A stretch of 50,755 nucleotides of DNA, taken from NCBI RefSeq assembly GCF_004104015.1, contig NZ_RYFV01000025.1:1-50755 (forward strand), written 5' to 3'. Positions 36,709-46,163 of this stretch are shown in pieces (position 1 is the first letter of the stretch; each line of letters opens with the position of its first letter). The position numbers were made by a program, and so were the translations under genes. The notes beneath the pieces were generated by a model that was not told the origin of the DNA, ran no database searches, and saw nothing but the letters and a program-made list of their open reading frames with translations. The stretch is from Actinomyces oricola. Lineage in GTDB: Bacteria; Actinomycetota; Actinomycetes; Actinomycetales; Actinomycetaceae.

Positions 36709-37500
36709 TCAGCGCCTGGCCATGGACCAGCAGCGGGCGCCTCCGGTCATTCCCGCCTCGTTGGGGACCACCATGACGTCCTCACCCATCTTGGCCAACT
36801 GGGCCTGGGTGATCCGGCGTGAGTTGCCGCCCCCCAGGTAGAGGCGGTCCCACAGATACATGGGCCGCAGCGCCTCGACCACGCGGCGCACCCGCCGCGA
36901 CCAGTGGGCGTCCCCCAGGCGCAGACGCTCGTGTTCGCCAATGTAGTCGTCATAGGTCAACCCCCACCGCACCGGACCCTGGGAGACCTCGACGTGCGGG
37001 GCCAGGACGCCATTGTCGAACACGGCATTGCCCAGACCGGTCCCCAAGGTCACGATCATCTCCAGGCCGTGCCCGGTGACCACGCCTGCGCCGGCGACCT
37101 CGGCGTCATTGAGCACCAAGGAGGGGATACCCAGGCGCGTAGAGATCGCATGGCCCATGTCGAAGCGCGCCCAGGCCTCGACCAGCTCGGGCAGGACCCG
37201 CGAACGCGGCCCATCCTTGGTGATGTAGTGCGGGGTGGCCACCACCACGCCATGACGGATCATGCCGGGCATGCCCACGGTGACGCGATCGGCGGCCGGT
37301 AGCTGCTCGGCCAGTCCCACAATGGTGTCCACCAGGGTTTGTGGCGGCAGCGGGTAGGGGGTGGGGGTGCGTACGGCGCGCGAAATAATCGTGCCCTCGG
37401 CGTTCAGCACCGAGGCCTTAATACCGCCGCCGCCGCAGTCGACTGACAAGGTGGAGGGAGTGCTCACAGGCACGACGCTACTATTCCCCCGCCCCACCAT
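36709..37500 (-). CDS. ROK-family kinase, polyphosphate glucokinase-like
   Basis: A 263-residue sugar kinase-fold protein. ATP-binding DCGGGGIKASVLN near the N-terminus, the catalytic Asp in LNDAEVAGAG, the Gly-rich TLGTGLGNAVF and the late LGGGNSRRI match PpgK-type ROK proteins, which phosphorylate glucose with polyphosphate or ATP. The zinc-binding CXC motif of ROK repressors is absent, so it is a kinase rather than a regulator. The first ATG is used; GTG codons 9-11 codons later are possible and would widen the 14-bp gap to the divergent truA. Substrate not proven. Confidence 0.75.
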   Translation of the reverse strand: MVGRGNSSVVPVSTPSTLSVDCGGGGIKASVLNAEGTIISRAVRTPTPYPLPPQTLVDTIVGLAEQLPAADRVTVGMPGMIRHGVVVATPHYITKDGPRSRVLPELVEAWARFDMGHAISTRLGIPSLVLNDAEVAGAGVVTGHGLEMIVTLGTGLGNAVFDNGVLAPHVEVSQGPVRWGLTYDDYIGEHERLRLGDAHWSRRVRRVVEALRPMYLWDRLYLGGGNSRRITQAQLAKMGEDVMVVPNEAGMTGGARCWSMARR

Positions 37501-37514
37501 GGTCGAATGAGCCC

Positions 37515-38525
37515 ATGAGCACCTCAGAGCAGCCGGATGGACAGGTGCGCGTGCGCCTGGATCTGGCCTACGACGGCGGAGCCTTCAATGGCTGGGCCGC
37601 CCAGCCGGGGCTGCGCACTGTGGAGGGGGTTCTATCGGCGGCGCTGGCCACGGTCCTGCGCACCCCGGTGCGTTTGACCGTGGCCGGGCGCACTGACTCC
37701 GGCGTCCACGCCGCCGCCCAGGTCGCCCACGTCGACGTCCCCGGTCAGTGCTGGGCGGCACTGCCCGGGCGCGCCGCCCGCCCGCCCGCCGAGGCCCTGC
37801 TCACCCGCCTGGCCGGGGTGCTGGCCCGCGAGGCGCACCGGGCCAGGGCCTCCGGACTGCCGGTGAGCGCCCCGCGTGGCGCCAGCGACCTCGTCGTCAC
37901 CGCCGCTACCCCGGTTAGCGCCGACTTCGATGCCCGCTTCTCCGCCCTGGAGCGCTGCTATATCTACCGCATCGCCGACGGCGGCCCCAGCAGTGCCCGC
38001 GACCCGCGTCGCCGGGGCCACGTCCTGTGGCTGGCGCAGGCCCTGGACGTGGAGGCCATGGTGCGCTCGACGGCCGGAATGCTGGGCGAGCACGACTTCT
38101 TGTCCTACTGCAAGCCGCGAGTAGGCGCCACCACGGTGCGCACGCTCACCAGACTGCACTGGGAGCGCTTGCCGGCCCGGAGCCCGGGGCCGGACGCGGG
38201 GCTGGTGCGGCTGACCGTTGTCGCCGACGCCTTCTGCCACTCCATGGTGCGCGCCCTGGTGGGGGCCGGCCTGGCTGTGGGGCGGGGGAGGGCCGCCCCC
38301 ACGTGGCCCGCCGAGCTCCTGGCGCGTCGCAGCCGGGACCAGGCGGCGCCGGTCGCCCCCGCCCATGGGCTCACCCTGGAGTCCGTCTCCTACCCGCCCG
38401 AGGCCGAGTATGCCGCCCAGGCAGAGCGGGCCCGGGTGGTGCGCACGGCCGCCCCGACCCGCGGCGCGGGCGGCGCCGACAGGAACCGCGACGGGGCCGG
38501 CGGAACCGGCTGCGGTTGCTCCTAG
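37515..38525 (+). CDS. truA: tRNA pseudouridine(38-40) synthase
   Basis: A 336-residue TruA with the catalytic Asp in AGRTDSGVHAAAQVAHVD and the supporting ERCYIYRI and FLSYCKPR segments. It converts U38-U40 of the tRNA anticodon arm to pseudouridine. Longer than E. coli (270) because of an Ala/Arg-rich insertion near residues 75-130 and a C-terminal tail. truA often follows rplQ; here two unrelated genes intervene. The ribosome site is weak. Confidence 0.94.
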   Translation: MSTSEQPDGQVRVRLDLAYDGGAFNGWAAQPGLRTVEGVLSAALATVLRTPVRLTVAGRTDSGVHAAAQVAHVDVPGQCWAALPGRAARPPAEALLTRLAGVLAREAHRARASGLPVSAPRGASDLVVTAATPVSADFDARFSALERCYIYRIADGGPSSARDPRRRGHVLWLAQALDVEAMVRSTAGMLGEHDFLSYCKPRVGATTVRTLTRLHWERLPARSPGPDAGLVRLTVVADAFCHSMVRALVGAGLAVGRGRAAPTWPAELLARRSRDQAAPVAPAHGLTLESVSYPPEAEYAAQAERARVVRTAAPTRGAGGADRNRDGAGGTGCGCS

Positions 38526-38529
38526 GGAG

Positions 38530-38616
38530 GCCCGGCGTGGTGGGATTCACAGTGCTCGCGGGCGCGCGGCCGCGACGGCCGCGAGCTCGGCCCGGCGTGG
38601 TGGGATTCACGGTGCA
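38530..38616. repeat. Duplicated 27-nt element flanking a hairpin
   Basis: GGCCCGGCGTGGTGGGATTC then ACAGTGC (38530-38556) recurs at 38590-38616 with a single difference (A to G), a period of exactly 60 bp. Between them GCTCGCGG (38555-38562) pairs with CCGCGAGC (38580-38587). Confidence 0.8.
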
Positions 38617-38633
38617 GGGCTCACCGGTTCCTT

Positions 38634-38663
38634 TGACCCTGCTTCTGGGCGGCCGGTAAGGTG
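38634..38663 (+). promoter_or_regulatory. Promoter of rplM-rpsI
   Basis: TTGACC (38634-38639), 18-nt spacer, TAAGGT (38658-38663), close to the housekeeping actinobacterial consensus. It leaves a leader of about 155 nt to rplM. Confidence 0.65.
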
Positions 38664-38827
38664 AGAAACTGTCGTGCAGCACGTGAAAGCGCGTCCGCGG
38701 TGCCATCCCACTCGCCCCGGATCGCCTGTGCTCCGACCACTCACCTGACCATGGTGGTCCCGCCGGGCTGCGACGTTCTAACGCACTTCGGCGTGCCCAC
38801 CCGCCAAGAGAAACGAAGGCAACGCCC

Positions 38828-39271
38828 GTGCGCACGTATACACCGAAGCCCGGCGACGTCGAGAAGAACTGGTACGTCATTGATGCCACCGACGTCGTTC
38901 TCGGTCGCCTCGCGGCTCAGGCCGCGAGCCTGCTCCGTGGGAAGCACAAGCCCCAGTTCACCCCCAACGAGGACTGCGGCGACTACGTCATCATTATTAA
39001 CGCTGACAAGGTCGTCCTGACCCATGGCAAGGCCGATAAGAAGTTCGCCTACCGCCACTCCGGCTACCCCGGTGGCCTCACCGCCACCCCCTACCGCGAG
39101 CTCCTGGCCACCCGCCCCGAACGCGTCGTCGAGAAGGCTGTCAAGGGCATGGTGCCCCACACCAAGCTCGGCCGCGCCCAGCTCAAGAAGCTCAAGGTCT
39201 ACGCAGGCGGCGAGCACCCGCACGCCTCGCAGAGCCCGCAGGCTTTCGAGATCACCCAGGTCGCCCAGTAA
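38828..39271 (+). CDS. rplM: 50S ribosomal protein L13
   Basis: A 147-residue L13, an early 23S-binding protein. [20 protein letters not shown] and [19 protein letters not shown] are diagnostic. GTG with GAAGG 8 nt upstream. Pairs with rpsI, 43 bp downstream, as in nearly all bacteria. Confidence 0.98.
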   Translation: MRTYTPKPGDVEKNWYVIDATDVVLGRLAAQAASLLRGKHKPQFTPNEDCGDYVIIINADKVVLTHGKADKKFAYRHSGYPGGLTATPYRELLATRPERVVEKAVKGMVPHTKLGRAQLKKLKVYAGGEHPHASQSPQAFEITQVAQ

Positions 39272-39314
39272 GCGCCCTAGCGCTCGGCACCCCGCGACAA
39301 GCAAAGGACATATC

Positions 39315-39809
39315 GTGGCTGAGACCACTGTCGACATTGACGCGCTGGATGAGGACAACGCCCCCTCCAGCTACACCACTGAGACCGAGCGCGCCGGCGA
39401 GGGCCGCGGCCAGTCCATTACCGCCCCGGGCGCAGGCCTCGGTCGCCGCAAGGAGGCCGTCGCCCGCGTCCGCCTTGTGCCCGGCACCGGGAAGTGGACG
39501 CTCAACGGCCGCACCCTGGAGGACTACTTCCCCAACAAGCTGCACCAGCAGCTCGTGCGCGCCCCCTTCACCGTCCTGGACCTGGAAGGACGTTTCGATG
39601 TTGTCGCCCGCATTAACGGCGGCGGCATCTCCGGCCAGGCCGGCGCCCTGCGCCTGGGCATTGCCCGCGCCCTCAACGAGATCGACCGTGAGGCCAACCG
39701 GCCCACCCTCAAGAAGGCCGGCTTCCTCACTCGTGACGCCCGCGTTGTCGAGCGCAAGAAGGCCGGCCTGCACAAGGCCCGCCGCGCTCCGCAGTACTCC
39801 AAGCGCTGA
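39315..39809 (+). CDS. rpsI: 30S ribosomal protein S9
   Basis: A 164-residue S9; the C-terminal [17 protein letters not shown] tail reaches the P-site tRNA. An acidic N-terminal extension of about 35 residues ([20 protein letters not shown]) precedes the core [20 protein letters not shown], common in actinobacteria. GTG with AAAGGA 6 nt upstream. Confidence 0.97.
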   Translation: MAETTVDIDALDEDNAPSSYTTETERAGEGRGQSITAPGAGLGRRKEAVARVRLVPGTGKWTLNGRTLEDYFPNKLHQQLVRAPFTVLDLEGRFDVVARINGGGISGQAGALRLGIARALNEIDREANRPTLKKAGFLTRDARVVERKKAGLHKARRAPQYSKR

Positions 39810-39820
39810 GCGTCGCACTG

Positions 39821-39882
39821 CACGCCGACGCCCCGCCTACCCGCCCCGGCCAGTCCGGGCGGGTAGGCGGGGCGTCGGCGTG
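39821..39882 (+). terminator. Perfect 26-bp terminator after rpsI
   Basis: Arms 39821-39846 and 39857-39882, complementary without a mismatch (start CACGCCGACGCCCCGCC), 10-nt loop. The longest perfect stem seen in the window; no T tract. Confidence 0.88.
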
Positions 39883-39972
39883 GGCGGGCCCGCGCACCGG
39901 TCGGCGCCCGGCGCGCGCCGCCACCCGGGCGTGCAATGATGGGGGGCGTTTCTGACACCAGGAGGACAACAC

Positions 39973-41334
39973 ATGGCTCGACTTTTCGGTACCGACGGTG
40001 TTCGGGGCCTTGCCAACGACCTGCTCACCCCCACCCTCGCCGTCCAGCTCGGTGAGGCCGCCGCCCGCGTCCTGACCAAGGACGGCCCGGCCTCCGGCCA
40101 CTCGCGCTCCGGCCGCCCCAGGGCGATTGTGGGCCGCGACACTCGTGCCTCCGGCGAGTTCCTCGACCACGCCATTAGCGCCGGACTGGCCTCCTCCGGG
40201 GTGGATGTCACCCGGGTGGGCGTCCTACCCACCCCGGCGATCGCCCACCTGACCGCCACCCAGGACATTGACCTGGGCGTCATGATCTCCGCCTCCCACA
40301 ATCCCTTCCCGGACAATGGCATTAAGTTCTTCGCCCGCGGCGGCTACAAGCTTGAGGACTCCGTGGAGGATGAGATTGAGGCGCTGCTCGGCAAGGTCAC
40401 CGACCTGCCCACCGGCGCCGCCGTGGGCCGTGTCATTAAGGGCGAAACTGTTGCCGACCAGAACTACATCAACCACCTGGTGGACTCCGTGGCCACGGAC
40501 CTGTCGGGTCTGCGCATTGTGGTGGACGCCTCTAATGGCGCCGCCTCCGTCGTGGGCCCGGCGGCGCTGCGCGCCTGCGGCGCAGAGGTGATCGCCATTA
40601 ACGCCTCACCCGATGGTCTCAATATCAACGCCAGCTGCGGCTCCACCCACCCCGAGCAGCTCCAGAACTATGTCAGGGCCGTGGGCGCGGACATGGGCGT
40701 GGCCTACGACGGCGACGCTGATCGCTGCATGGCCGTGGACGCCGAGGGCAACCTCGTCGACGGGGACCAGATTATGGGCATGCTCGCCGTGGGCATGAAG
40801 GAGGACGGCACGCTGGGCTCCAACACCCTTGTCGTCACTGTGATGAGCAACCTCGGCCTGCTGCTGGCCATGCGCTCCCACGGCATCCGCATAATCCAAA
40901 CCGGTGTGGGCGACCGCTACGTCCTGGAGAAGATGCTCGCCGGCGGCTACACCCTGGGCGGGGAGCAGTCCGGCCACGTCATTGACACCATCCACGCCAC
41001 CACCGGTGACGGCGTGCTCACCTCGCTGCGCGTGGCCGCCCGCCTGAAGCGCACCGGTAAGTCCCTGGCCGAACTCGCCTCCATTGTCCAGCGCCTCCCC
41101 CAGATCCTGATCAACGTCAAGGGCGTGGACAAGGACGCGGCCAGCACCAACACCGTTGTCCAGAAGGCCGTCGCCGGTGCCGAGGAGCGGCTTGGAGAGA
41201 CGGGGCGGGTGCTGCTGCGCCCCTCGGGCACCGAACCGCTGGTGCGCGTCATGGTCGAGGCCGCCACCCAGGAGGAGGCCGACGGCGTGGCTCACGAGTT
41301 GGCCGACGTCGTCAAGGAGCAGCTCAGTCTGTGA
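39973..41334 (+). CDS. glmM: Phosphoglucosamine mutase
   Basis: A 453-residue alpha-D-phosphohexomutase converting glucosamine-6-phosphate to glucosamine-1-phosphate for peptidoglycan precursors. Catalytic Ser in [17 protein letters not shown] (about 103-119), metal loop DGDADRC, sugar-binding GGEQSGHVI, phosphate-binding [18 protein letters not shown] before the ATG. Often downstream of rplM-rpsI, but a strong terminator separates them here, so it is probably transcribed alone. Confidence 0.97.
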   Translation: MARLFGTDGVRGLANDLLTPTLAVQLGEAAARVLTKDGPASGHSRSGRPRAIVGRDTRASGEFLDHAISAGLASSGVDVTRVGVLPTPAIAHLTATQDIDLGVMISASHNPFPDNGIKFFARGGYKLEDSVEDEIEALLGKVTDLPTGAAVGRVIKGETVADQNYINHLVDSVATDLSGLRIVVDASNGAASVVGPAALRACGAEVIAINASPDGLNINASCGSTHPEQLQNYVRAVGADMGVAYDGDADRCMAVDAEGNLVDGDQIMGMLAVGMKEDGTLGSNTLVVTVMSNLGLLLAMRSHGIRIIQTGVGDRYVLEKMLAGGYTLGGEQSGHVIDTIHATTGDGVLTSLRVAARLKRTGKSLAELASIVQRLPQILINVKGVDKDAASTNTVVQKAVAGAEERLGETGRVLLRPSGTEPLVRVMVEAATQEEADGVAHELADVVKEQLSL

Positions 41335-41465
41335 GGCGAGGACGGTTCCCCTCCGGGGCCGGGTGAGGACGGCCCCTCTTCCCGGGCCGCTCGCCGGGCG
41401 CGAGGGGGCGGAGGATGTCCCCCGCCGTTGCGCGCACACCGGTTCTGGAAGAGGGGAGTGATTGG

Positions 41466-42770
41466 ATGTCCTTGTCTGGTGACACATCCGCCTGGGCGGT
41501 GCTCGTCGGTGTTACCGCCTCCGGGTCGCACGCCTCAGCGCACTGGTTTCAAGGTTTCCTGGCGTCTTGCCGCGAGCGGAACCTGCGCATTTGCGGCGTG
41601 GATTTCCACGAGTCCTTGCAGCAGGGGGTCACGCCCATTCCGGTCGAATGCTTGGTCACGGTGCCCGGTCCCTATACGAGCGAGTTGGGCGCGGAGCAGA
41701 TTGCCGCGGTGGTGGAGGAGATCCGAGCGCGCTGTGGGGGTCAGGTGGTCCTGTCCACGGCGCTGCGGGAGAACTACCAGCTGCTCAACAGTCAGCTCGC
41801 CCAGGCGCTCGGGACGATGGCCAACGACATCGCCTGCATCAGGCTCATCCAGGACAAGCCGGCCTGCCGCCGGGCTCTGCGTCAGGCCGGCGTGCCTCAG
41901 CCGCAGAGCCTGCGGATCCTCGGTGCCGCGGCCGATGGGGCGCCGTTGTTCGGTGATGCGGCCGGCACGGGAGTCCCGGCACCCCGCCCCGCCCGGGGCG
42001 GCTGGATCGTGAAGCCGGCGACCGGAATGGGCAGCGTAGGCGTCCACCGCATCGCGTCGCTGGACGAATTGCCCGATCTCGGTCCCGAGGTCATGGCAGG
42101 GGGCTACTGTCTGGAGGAGTTCGTGACGGGGGCGGAGTTCTCCGTTGAGGGCCTCACCGTTGACGGGCGGGTCCGCGTCTACACCACGACCGCCAAGATG
42201 ATCAACGAGCGTTACGTCGAGACCGGCCACCTCCAGCCGGCCGGGCCGGACAGGATCCCGGCGTCATGCCACCTGGAGGAGCAGCTCCAGACCTGCATTG
42301 ACGCGCTGGGGATCCGGTGCGGGCACCTGCACGCCGAGTTCTGGGTGACGCCTGAGGACAAGGTCGTGTGGGGCGAGTTCCATGTCCGGCAGGGTGGGGA
42401 CTTCATCGCGCCCGACCTCGTATCCGCGGTGCGCCCGGGGCTGGACTTCTACGGCGAACTGGTCGACTCCCTGCGCGGCCAGGCGCTGGGGCCGATCCCG
42501 CAGATGAGTCGCCACGCGGGCGCACGCTTCCTCGAGACCGCCGCCGGTACCGTCGTTGGCACCAGCCTGGACGGGCGGATCCCGGCCGGGACTTTCATCT
42601 ACTGGGAATGCCGCCCTGGCGAGACGGTCCACGCCGTCAATGGGCTGCGCGCGCGTGCGGCCGCAGCCCTGGCGTGCGGCGATGACGAACCCGCGGTCGA
42701 GGCCATGCTGGCCGGCGCGATCGACGCCTGCGATGTGCGCGTTGACGTTGACCAGACCGGGCGCGAGTGA
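41466..42770 (+). CDS. ATP-grasp domain protein (carboxylate-amine ligase type)
   Basis: A 434-residue protein with an ATP-grasp fold. The N-terminal domain (1-110) is Rossmann-like; DKPACRRALRQAGVPQP opens the ATP-grasp part, WIVKPATGMGSVGVH is the nucleotide loop, EEFVTGAEFSVEGLTVDG the central strands, and WGEFHVRQGGDFI (about 302-314) the metal-binding end. Family members join a carboxylate to an amine through an acyl-phosphate, as in dipeptide antibiotics, but the substrate cannot be inferred. ATG 41466 has a GA-rich ribosome site; ATG 41415 has GGAGG too close. It lies between glmM and an AfsR-like regulator on the same strand. Confidence 0.75.
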   Translation: MSLSGDTSAWAVLVGVTASGSHASAHWFQGFLASCRERNLRICGVDFHESLQQGVTPIPVECLVTVPGPYTSELGAEQIAAVVEEIRARCGGQVVLSTALRENYQLLNSQLAQALGTMANDIACIRLIQDKPACRRALRQAGVPQPQSLRILGAAADGAPLFGDAAGTGVPAPRPARGGWIVKPATGMGSVGVHRIASLDELPDLGPEVMAGGYCLEEFVTGAEFSVEGLTVDGRVRVYTTTAKMINERYVETGHLQPAGPDRIPASCHLEEQLQTCIDALGIRCGHLHAEFWVTPEDKVVWGEFHVRQGGDFIAPDLVSAVRPGLDFYGELVDSLRGQALGPIPQMSRHAGARFLETAAGTVVGTSLDGRIPAGTFIYWECRPGETVHAVNGLRARAAAALACGDDEPAVEAMLAGAIDACDVRVDVDQTGRE

Positions 42771-42909
42771 CGAGCTGATCAGCGGCGCTCCTCGCCCACG
42801 GCTGGGCCGCAGCATTCTGCGGAATATAGCCGTCTACTCGGTGACGAACGCCGCAATGGGCTCACGGCTCCTGGCGGCTAGCCAGGTGCGATGAAGGAGG
42901 ATAGGGCCC
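42771..42909. promoter_or_regulatory. Intergenic hairpin before the AfsR-like regulator
   Basis: CCGCAG-CATT-CTGCGG (42807-42822) followed by AATATAG. It could end the ATP-grasp transcript, and the AT-rich patch could be a -10 region for the regulator. Confidence 0.35.
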
Positions 42910-45900
42910 GTGACGCCCACCCACCGCCTGGCCCTCCTTGCGACGCCGCCGACCTGGCGCGGCAAGCCGGTGACCGGGCGAACCTGCGACCTGCTGGCGG
43001 TGCTGGCCGGCGGCCCGGATCCGCGGGTGAGCGACAGCGCCCTCATTGAGGCCCTGTGGCCCCAGGACGCCCCCGCCCGCCCCCTGCGGGCCCTGCACGT
43101 CGTCGTCTCCCGGGCGCGGGCCGCGGTGGGGCAGGGCGTCGTCGAACGCGCCGACGACGGGTACCGGCTGGCGCTGCCGGTGGCGGATGTCGATGCCCAC
43201 GACCTCGCGCAGCGGGCGGAACGGGGGCGCGCCTGCGCCGCGGCGGGCCAGTGGGACCAGGTCCTGAACCTCACCGACGACCTGCCCGACGTGGCCGTCC
43301 CGGACGGGGCCGACAATGCGGCGGAGGCAGGGGCCCGCCCCCTCGCCCGGCTGCGGGAGCGCGCCGCCGCCCACGCCCGGGCGCTCCGCCGTGATCGCGC
43401 CCTGGCGCTGGAGGCCAGTGGTGACGCTGAGCGGGCCATCCCCCTCCTGCACGAGGCCGCCCGGCGCGACGCCGGGGACGAAGTCGTTCTGGCCGCCCTC
43501 ATGCGCGCCGAGTCCTCGGTGCGCTCGCCCGCCGCCGCCCTGCGGATCTATGAGGAGCACCGCCGTCGGCTGCGCCCGCAGGGGGCCGTGCCGGGACCGG
43601 CCATGCGCGCCGCCCACGAGGCCGTCCTCGCCGCCGAGAACCCCGTGCGCCGCGGCCTGCAGCCCGCACCCGCGCACTTCCTGGGACGCCAGGCGGATGT
43701 CGCCGAGGTGCTCAAGGCCCTGAGCACCCACCGCCTAGTGACCCTCACCGGACCGGGAGGGGTGGGCAAGACAACCCTCGCCCAGGTGGTGGCGGCCCGC
43801 AGCCGCCGCCCCGCCGTCTACGTCATCGCCCTCGCCGAGATCGCGCCCGGCGCCGACGTGGTCAGGGCCGTGCTCGACGCCCTCGGGGGTCCCGCACCGG
43901 GAGACGGCGACCCGTACCGGTCCCTGAGCGGCGCCCTGGCCCAGCCGGGAACCATCCTGGTTCTGGATAACTGCGAGCACCTGGTCGATCCGGTCGCCGA
44001 CCTCATCGGGCGGCTGTTGGCCACCTGCCCGGATTTGCGCATCCTGGCGACCTCGCGCCGGGCCCTCGACCTCGCCGCGGAGCATGTTCACCGCCTGGAG
44101 CCCCTCGACGCCGCCTCAGCGGATCGGCTCTTCCGCGCCCGCGCCCTGGCGGCCCGCCCCGGCCAGGTCATCGACGATAGGGAGCTTAAGGACCTTCTCC
44201 GCCGGCTCGACGGCATCCCCCTGGCGATCGAGCTGGCCGCCGCCCGCACCCGCACCCTGTCAGTCGGGCAGATCGCCGAGCGGCTGCCCGGCCGGCCCGG
44301 GCTGCTCACCGGTTCCCGCGACGCGCCGGCCCGCCAACGCACCCTGAGCGCGGTCATCGAATGGTCCTGGAACCTGCTCGACGCCGGCGAGCGCCGCGCC
44401 ATGGCGCGTCTGGCGCTGCTGGCCGACGGCTTCACCCTGCACGCGGCGGAGGCGCTCATCGGTGCTGACGCCGCCGACCTCCTCGACGCCCTGGTGGCCC
44501 ACTGCCTGCTCGTGGTGCGCGACCGCGGCCTGCCCCGCTTCCACATGCTGGTGACCGTCCGCGACTTCGCCCTGGCCGCGATGGCCGACTCCGGCGACGA
44601 GGCGGCCGCTCGGGCCGACCTGCGCGCCTGGGTGGTGGACCTGTGCTCCCAGATCCGATTCCCCATCGACGCCGGTGACTTCGGCGACGCCGACCGCCCT
44701 GAGGCGGGCCGGGAGGACCGCGCCTTCCAGCGGATCGTCGACAACGAGGTGGTCATTGTCCAGGAGCTCGACCGGCTCCTGGGGCAGGCCGAGGACCGGG
44801 GCGACGATCACCTCCCGGGGGACCTGCGCGACGCGATCTGCCTCATCGGCGCCGCCCTCATGCGACTGTGGAGCCTCACCTGGAGCTATGAGCGCATCGT
44901 GGACTATTGCTCACGCCTCATCCCACCCGCCGTGCAGCCGGCCCAGGGCCCGGGCGGCAATGAGGCGGGGCTGAGCGTCCTGGCCCTGTGCGTCACCCTA
45001 TTCGGGCTCCTGGGCAACATGCCCGCCCGGATCCGCTCGCTCCTGCCCCCCTCCTTCGACGGCGAGGGGCGCTGGTCGGCCGTCAGGCGCTTCCTGCGCG
45101 CCGGCGAGGCGCAGTGGCCCGAGCTGGCCGGGGATCCTGACCCCTGGGTCGCCTGGGCGGCCACCCGCTGCCTGGCCGCCAAGCAGGAGGACGACGGGGA
45201 CCCCCACGCCTCCCTGAGGACCCTTCAGACCCTCCTGGGTCGGCTCCACAGCACCGACCTGGCCGGGATCCACCTGCTCGAGCTGCATCTCCACCGGCTC
45301 CAGGTGCTCATGTCCCTGGGCCGATACGGCCAGGTCGTCGAGGCCTGCACGCGGGCGCAGGTCATCCTGGAGCGGATCCTGCCGAGCTGGGGCGGCTTCT
45401 TTCGCACGACGCTGCGACTGGAGGGCGCCTACTGCGCGGTCTACCTCGATCCGCGCCCGGAGACTGCCGACGCGCTGCTGGAGAGCCTGGATCCCGTCGA
45501 CCTGCCAGGAGTCATGCGCTTCATCGCCCGCTCCGTGCGCGGAGAACTGGAGCTCACGCGCGGGCGCGTGCGCAACGCCGCCCTCATCCAGCGCGCGAGC
45601 CTGCGCTACGCCGGGAACTGGCGCTCCATCCTGGGGGCGGGATCCCAGTGGGAGCTCTATGTCCTGTCGATGTGCCTGGTCACGGACATCGAGCTCAGTG
45701 CGCACGACGCCACCGAGCTCGATGCCCCGGCGATCCGCCACCGGGCCGCTCATCTCCTGCGCGACATGCTGTCCGACCCCGCACCGCGCCAGCGCGACAT
45801 CCCCACGATCATGGCCTTCGCGGCGGCCGTCGGCCTGTCCGCCATGGCCGCCGCGCCGGCGGACTCGGCGCGGCGGGGCGCAGGCGCCGAGCTGGTCGCC

Positions 45901-46098
45901 ACGGCACTGGCGGTGGGGACCAACCAGACGTGCCGCCTGCTCTCCCACGACTACCTGCGCTCCCGCGCCGAAGGGCTCGACGCCCGGGCGCTGGCCGGGG
46001 CCGAGGAGCGAGCCCGGCAGCTGGGCCGCGCCGAGCTGGTGGCCCGCGCGGCCGGTCTCGCCCGACGCCTGGCGGGGGAGACCGGCTGGGGCCGCTGA
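42910..46098 (+). CDS. AfsR/SARP-like transcriptional regulator with NTPase domain
   Basis: A 1062-residue regulator. Winged-helix DNA-binding domain (about 1-90), bacterial transcriptional activation domain (about 95-240, ending EEHRRRLRPQGAVPGPAMR), then an AP/NB-ARC-type ATPase with P-loop GPGGVGKTT (281-289), Walker B ILVLDNCEHLVD and sensor ATSRRALDLA. The C-terminal 500 residues are helical and Leu/Ala-rich without clear TPR motifs. Such proteins often control secondary-metabolite or stress genes near them; here an ATP-grasp gene lies upstream and an ABC exporter is convergent downstream. GTG start with AAGGAGG 10 nt upstream. Confidence 0.85.
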   Translation: MTPTHRLALLATPPTWRGKPVTGRTCDLLAVLAGGPDPRVSDSALIEALWPQDAPARPLRALHVVVSRARAAVGQGVVERADDGYRLALPVADVDAHDLAQRAERGRACAAAGQWDQVLNLTDDLPDVAVPDGADNAAEAGARPLARLRERAAAHARALRRDRALALEASGDAERAIPLLHEAARRDAGDEVVLAALMRAESSVRSPAAALRIYEEHRRRLRPQGAVPGPAMRAAHEAVLAAENPVRRGLQPAPAHFLGRQADVAEVLKALSTHRLVTLTGPGGVGKTTLAQVVAARSRRPAVYVIALAEIAPGADVVRAVLDALGGPAPGDGDPYRSLSGALAQPGTILVLDNCEHLVDPVADLIGRLLATCPDLRILATSRRALDLAAEHVHRLEPLDAASADRLFRARALAARPGQVIDDRELKDLLRRLDGIPLAIELAAARTRTLSVGQIAERLPGRPGLLTGSRDAPARQRTLSAVIEWSWNLLDAGERRAMARLALLADGFTLHAAEALIGADAADLLDALVAHCLLVVRDRGLPRFHMLVTVRDFALAAMADSGDEAAARADLRAWVVDLCSQIRFPIDAGDFGDADRPEAGREDRAFQRIVDNEVVIVQELDRLLGQAEDRGDDHLPGDLRDAICLIGAALMRLWSLTWSYERIVDYCSRLIPPAVQPAQGPGGNEAGLSVLALCVTLFGLLGNMPARIRSLLPPSFDGEGRWSAVRRFLRAGEAQWPELAGDPDPWVAWAATRCLAAKQEDDGDPHASLRTLQTLLGRLHSTDLAGIHLLELHLHRLQVLMSLGRYGQVVEACTRAQVILERILPSWGGFFRTTLRLEGAYCAVYLDPRPETADALLESLDPVDLPGVMRFIARSVRGELELTRGRVRNAALIQRASLRYAGNWRSILGAGSQWELYVLSMCLVTDIELSAHDATELDAPAIRHRAAHLLRDMLSDPAPRQRDIPTIMAFAAAVGLSAMAAAPADSARRGAGAELVATALAVGTNQTCRLLSHDYLRSRAEGLDARALAGAEERARQLGRAELVARAAGLARRLAGETGWGR

Positions 46099-46136
46099 CG
46101 GGAGGGCCGCCTCGGGGCCCCGGTCGCATGGGCGGG

Positions 46137-46152
46137 CGGCGGCGCGCCGCCG
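46137..46152. terminator. GC palindrome between convergent genes
   Basis: CGGCGGCGCGCCGCCG is a perfect 16-nt palindrome in the 65-bp gap between the regulator and the ABC permease; outer CCTCGG/CCGAGG can extend it. Possible shared terminator. Confidence 0.35.
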
Positions 46153-46163
46153 AGGTGATGCAC

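Larger units (their letters stand above)
38526..38827. other. Intergenic region between truA and rplM
   Basis: 302 bp without a gene: a 27-nt duplicated element around a hairpin, a good promoter, and a leader of about 160 nt with small hairpins (GACCA-TGG-TGGTC). Confidence 0.5.

Noticed and set aside
36709-37500. ROK-type transcriptional repressor
   Set aside because: No N-terminal winged helix and no zinc CXC motif; the protein starts at the ATP-binding segment.
38664-38827. L13 leader regulatory RNA
   Set aside because: Only small generic hairpins are visible; no match to the known structured leader could be made by eye.
39972-41487. Minus-strand frame over glmM
   Set aside because: Shadow of glmM; opposing coding evidence is overwhelming.
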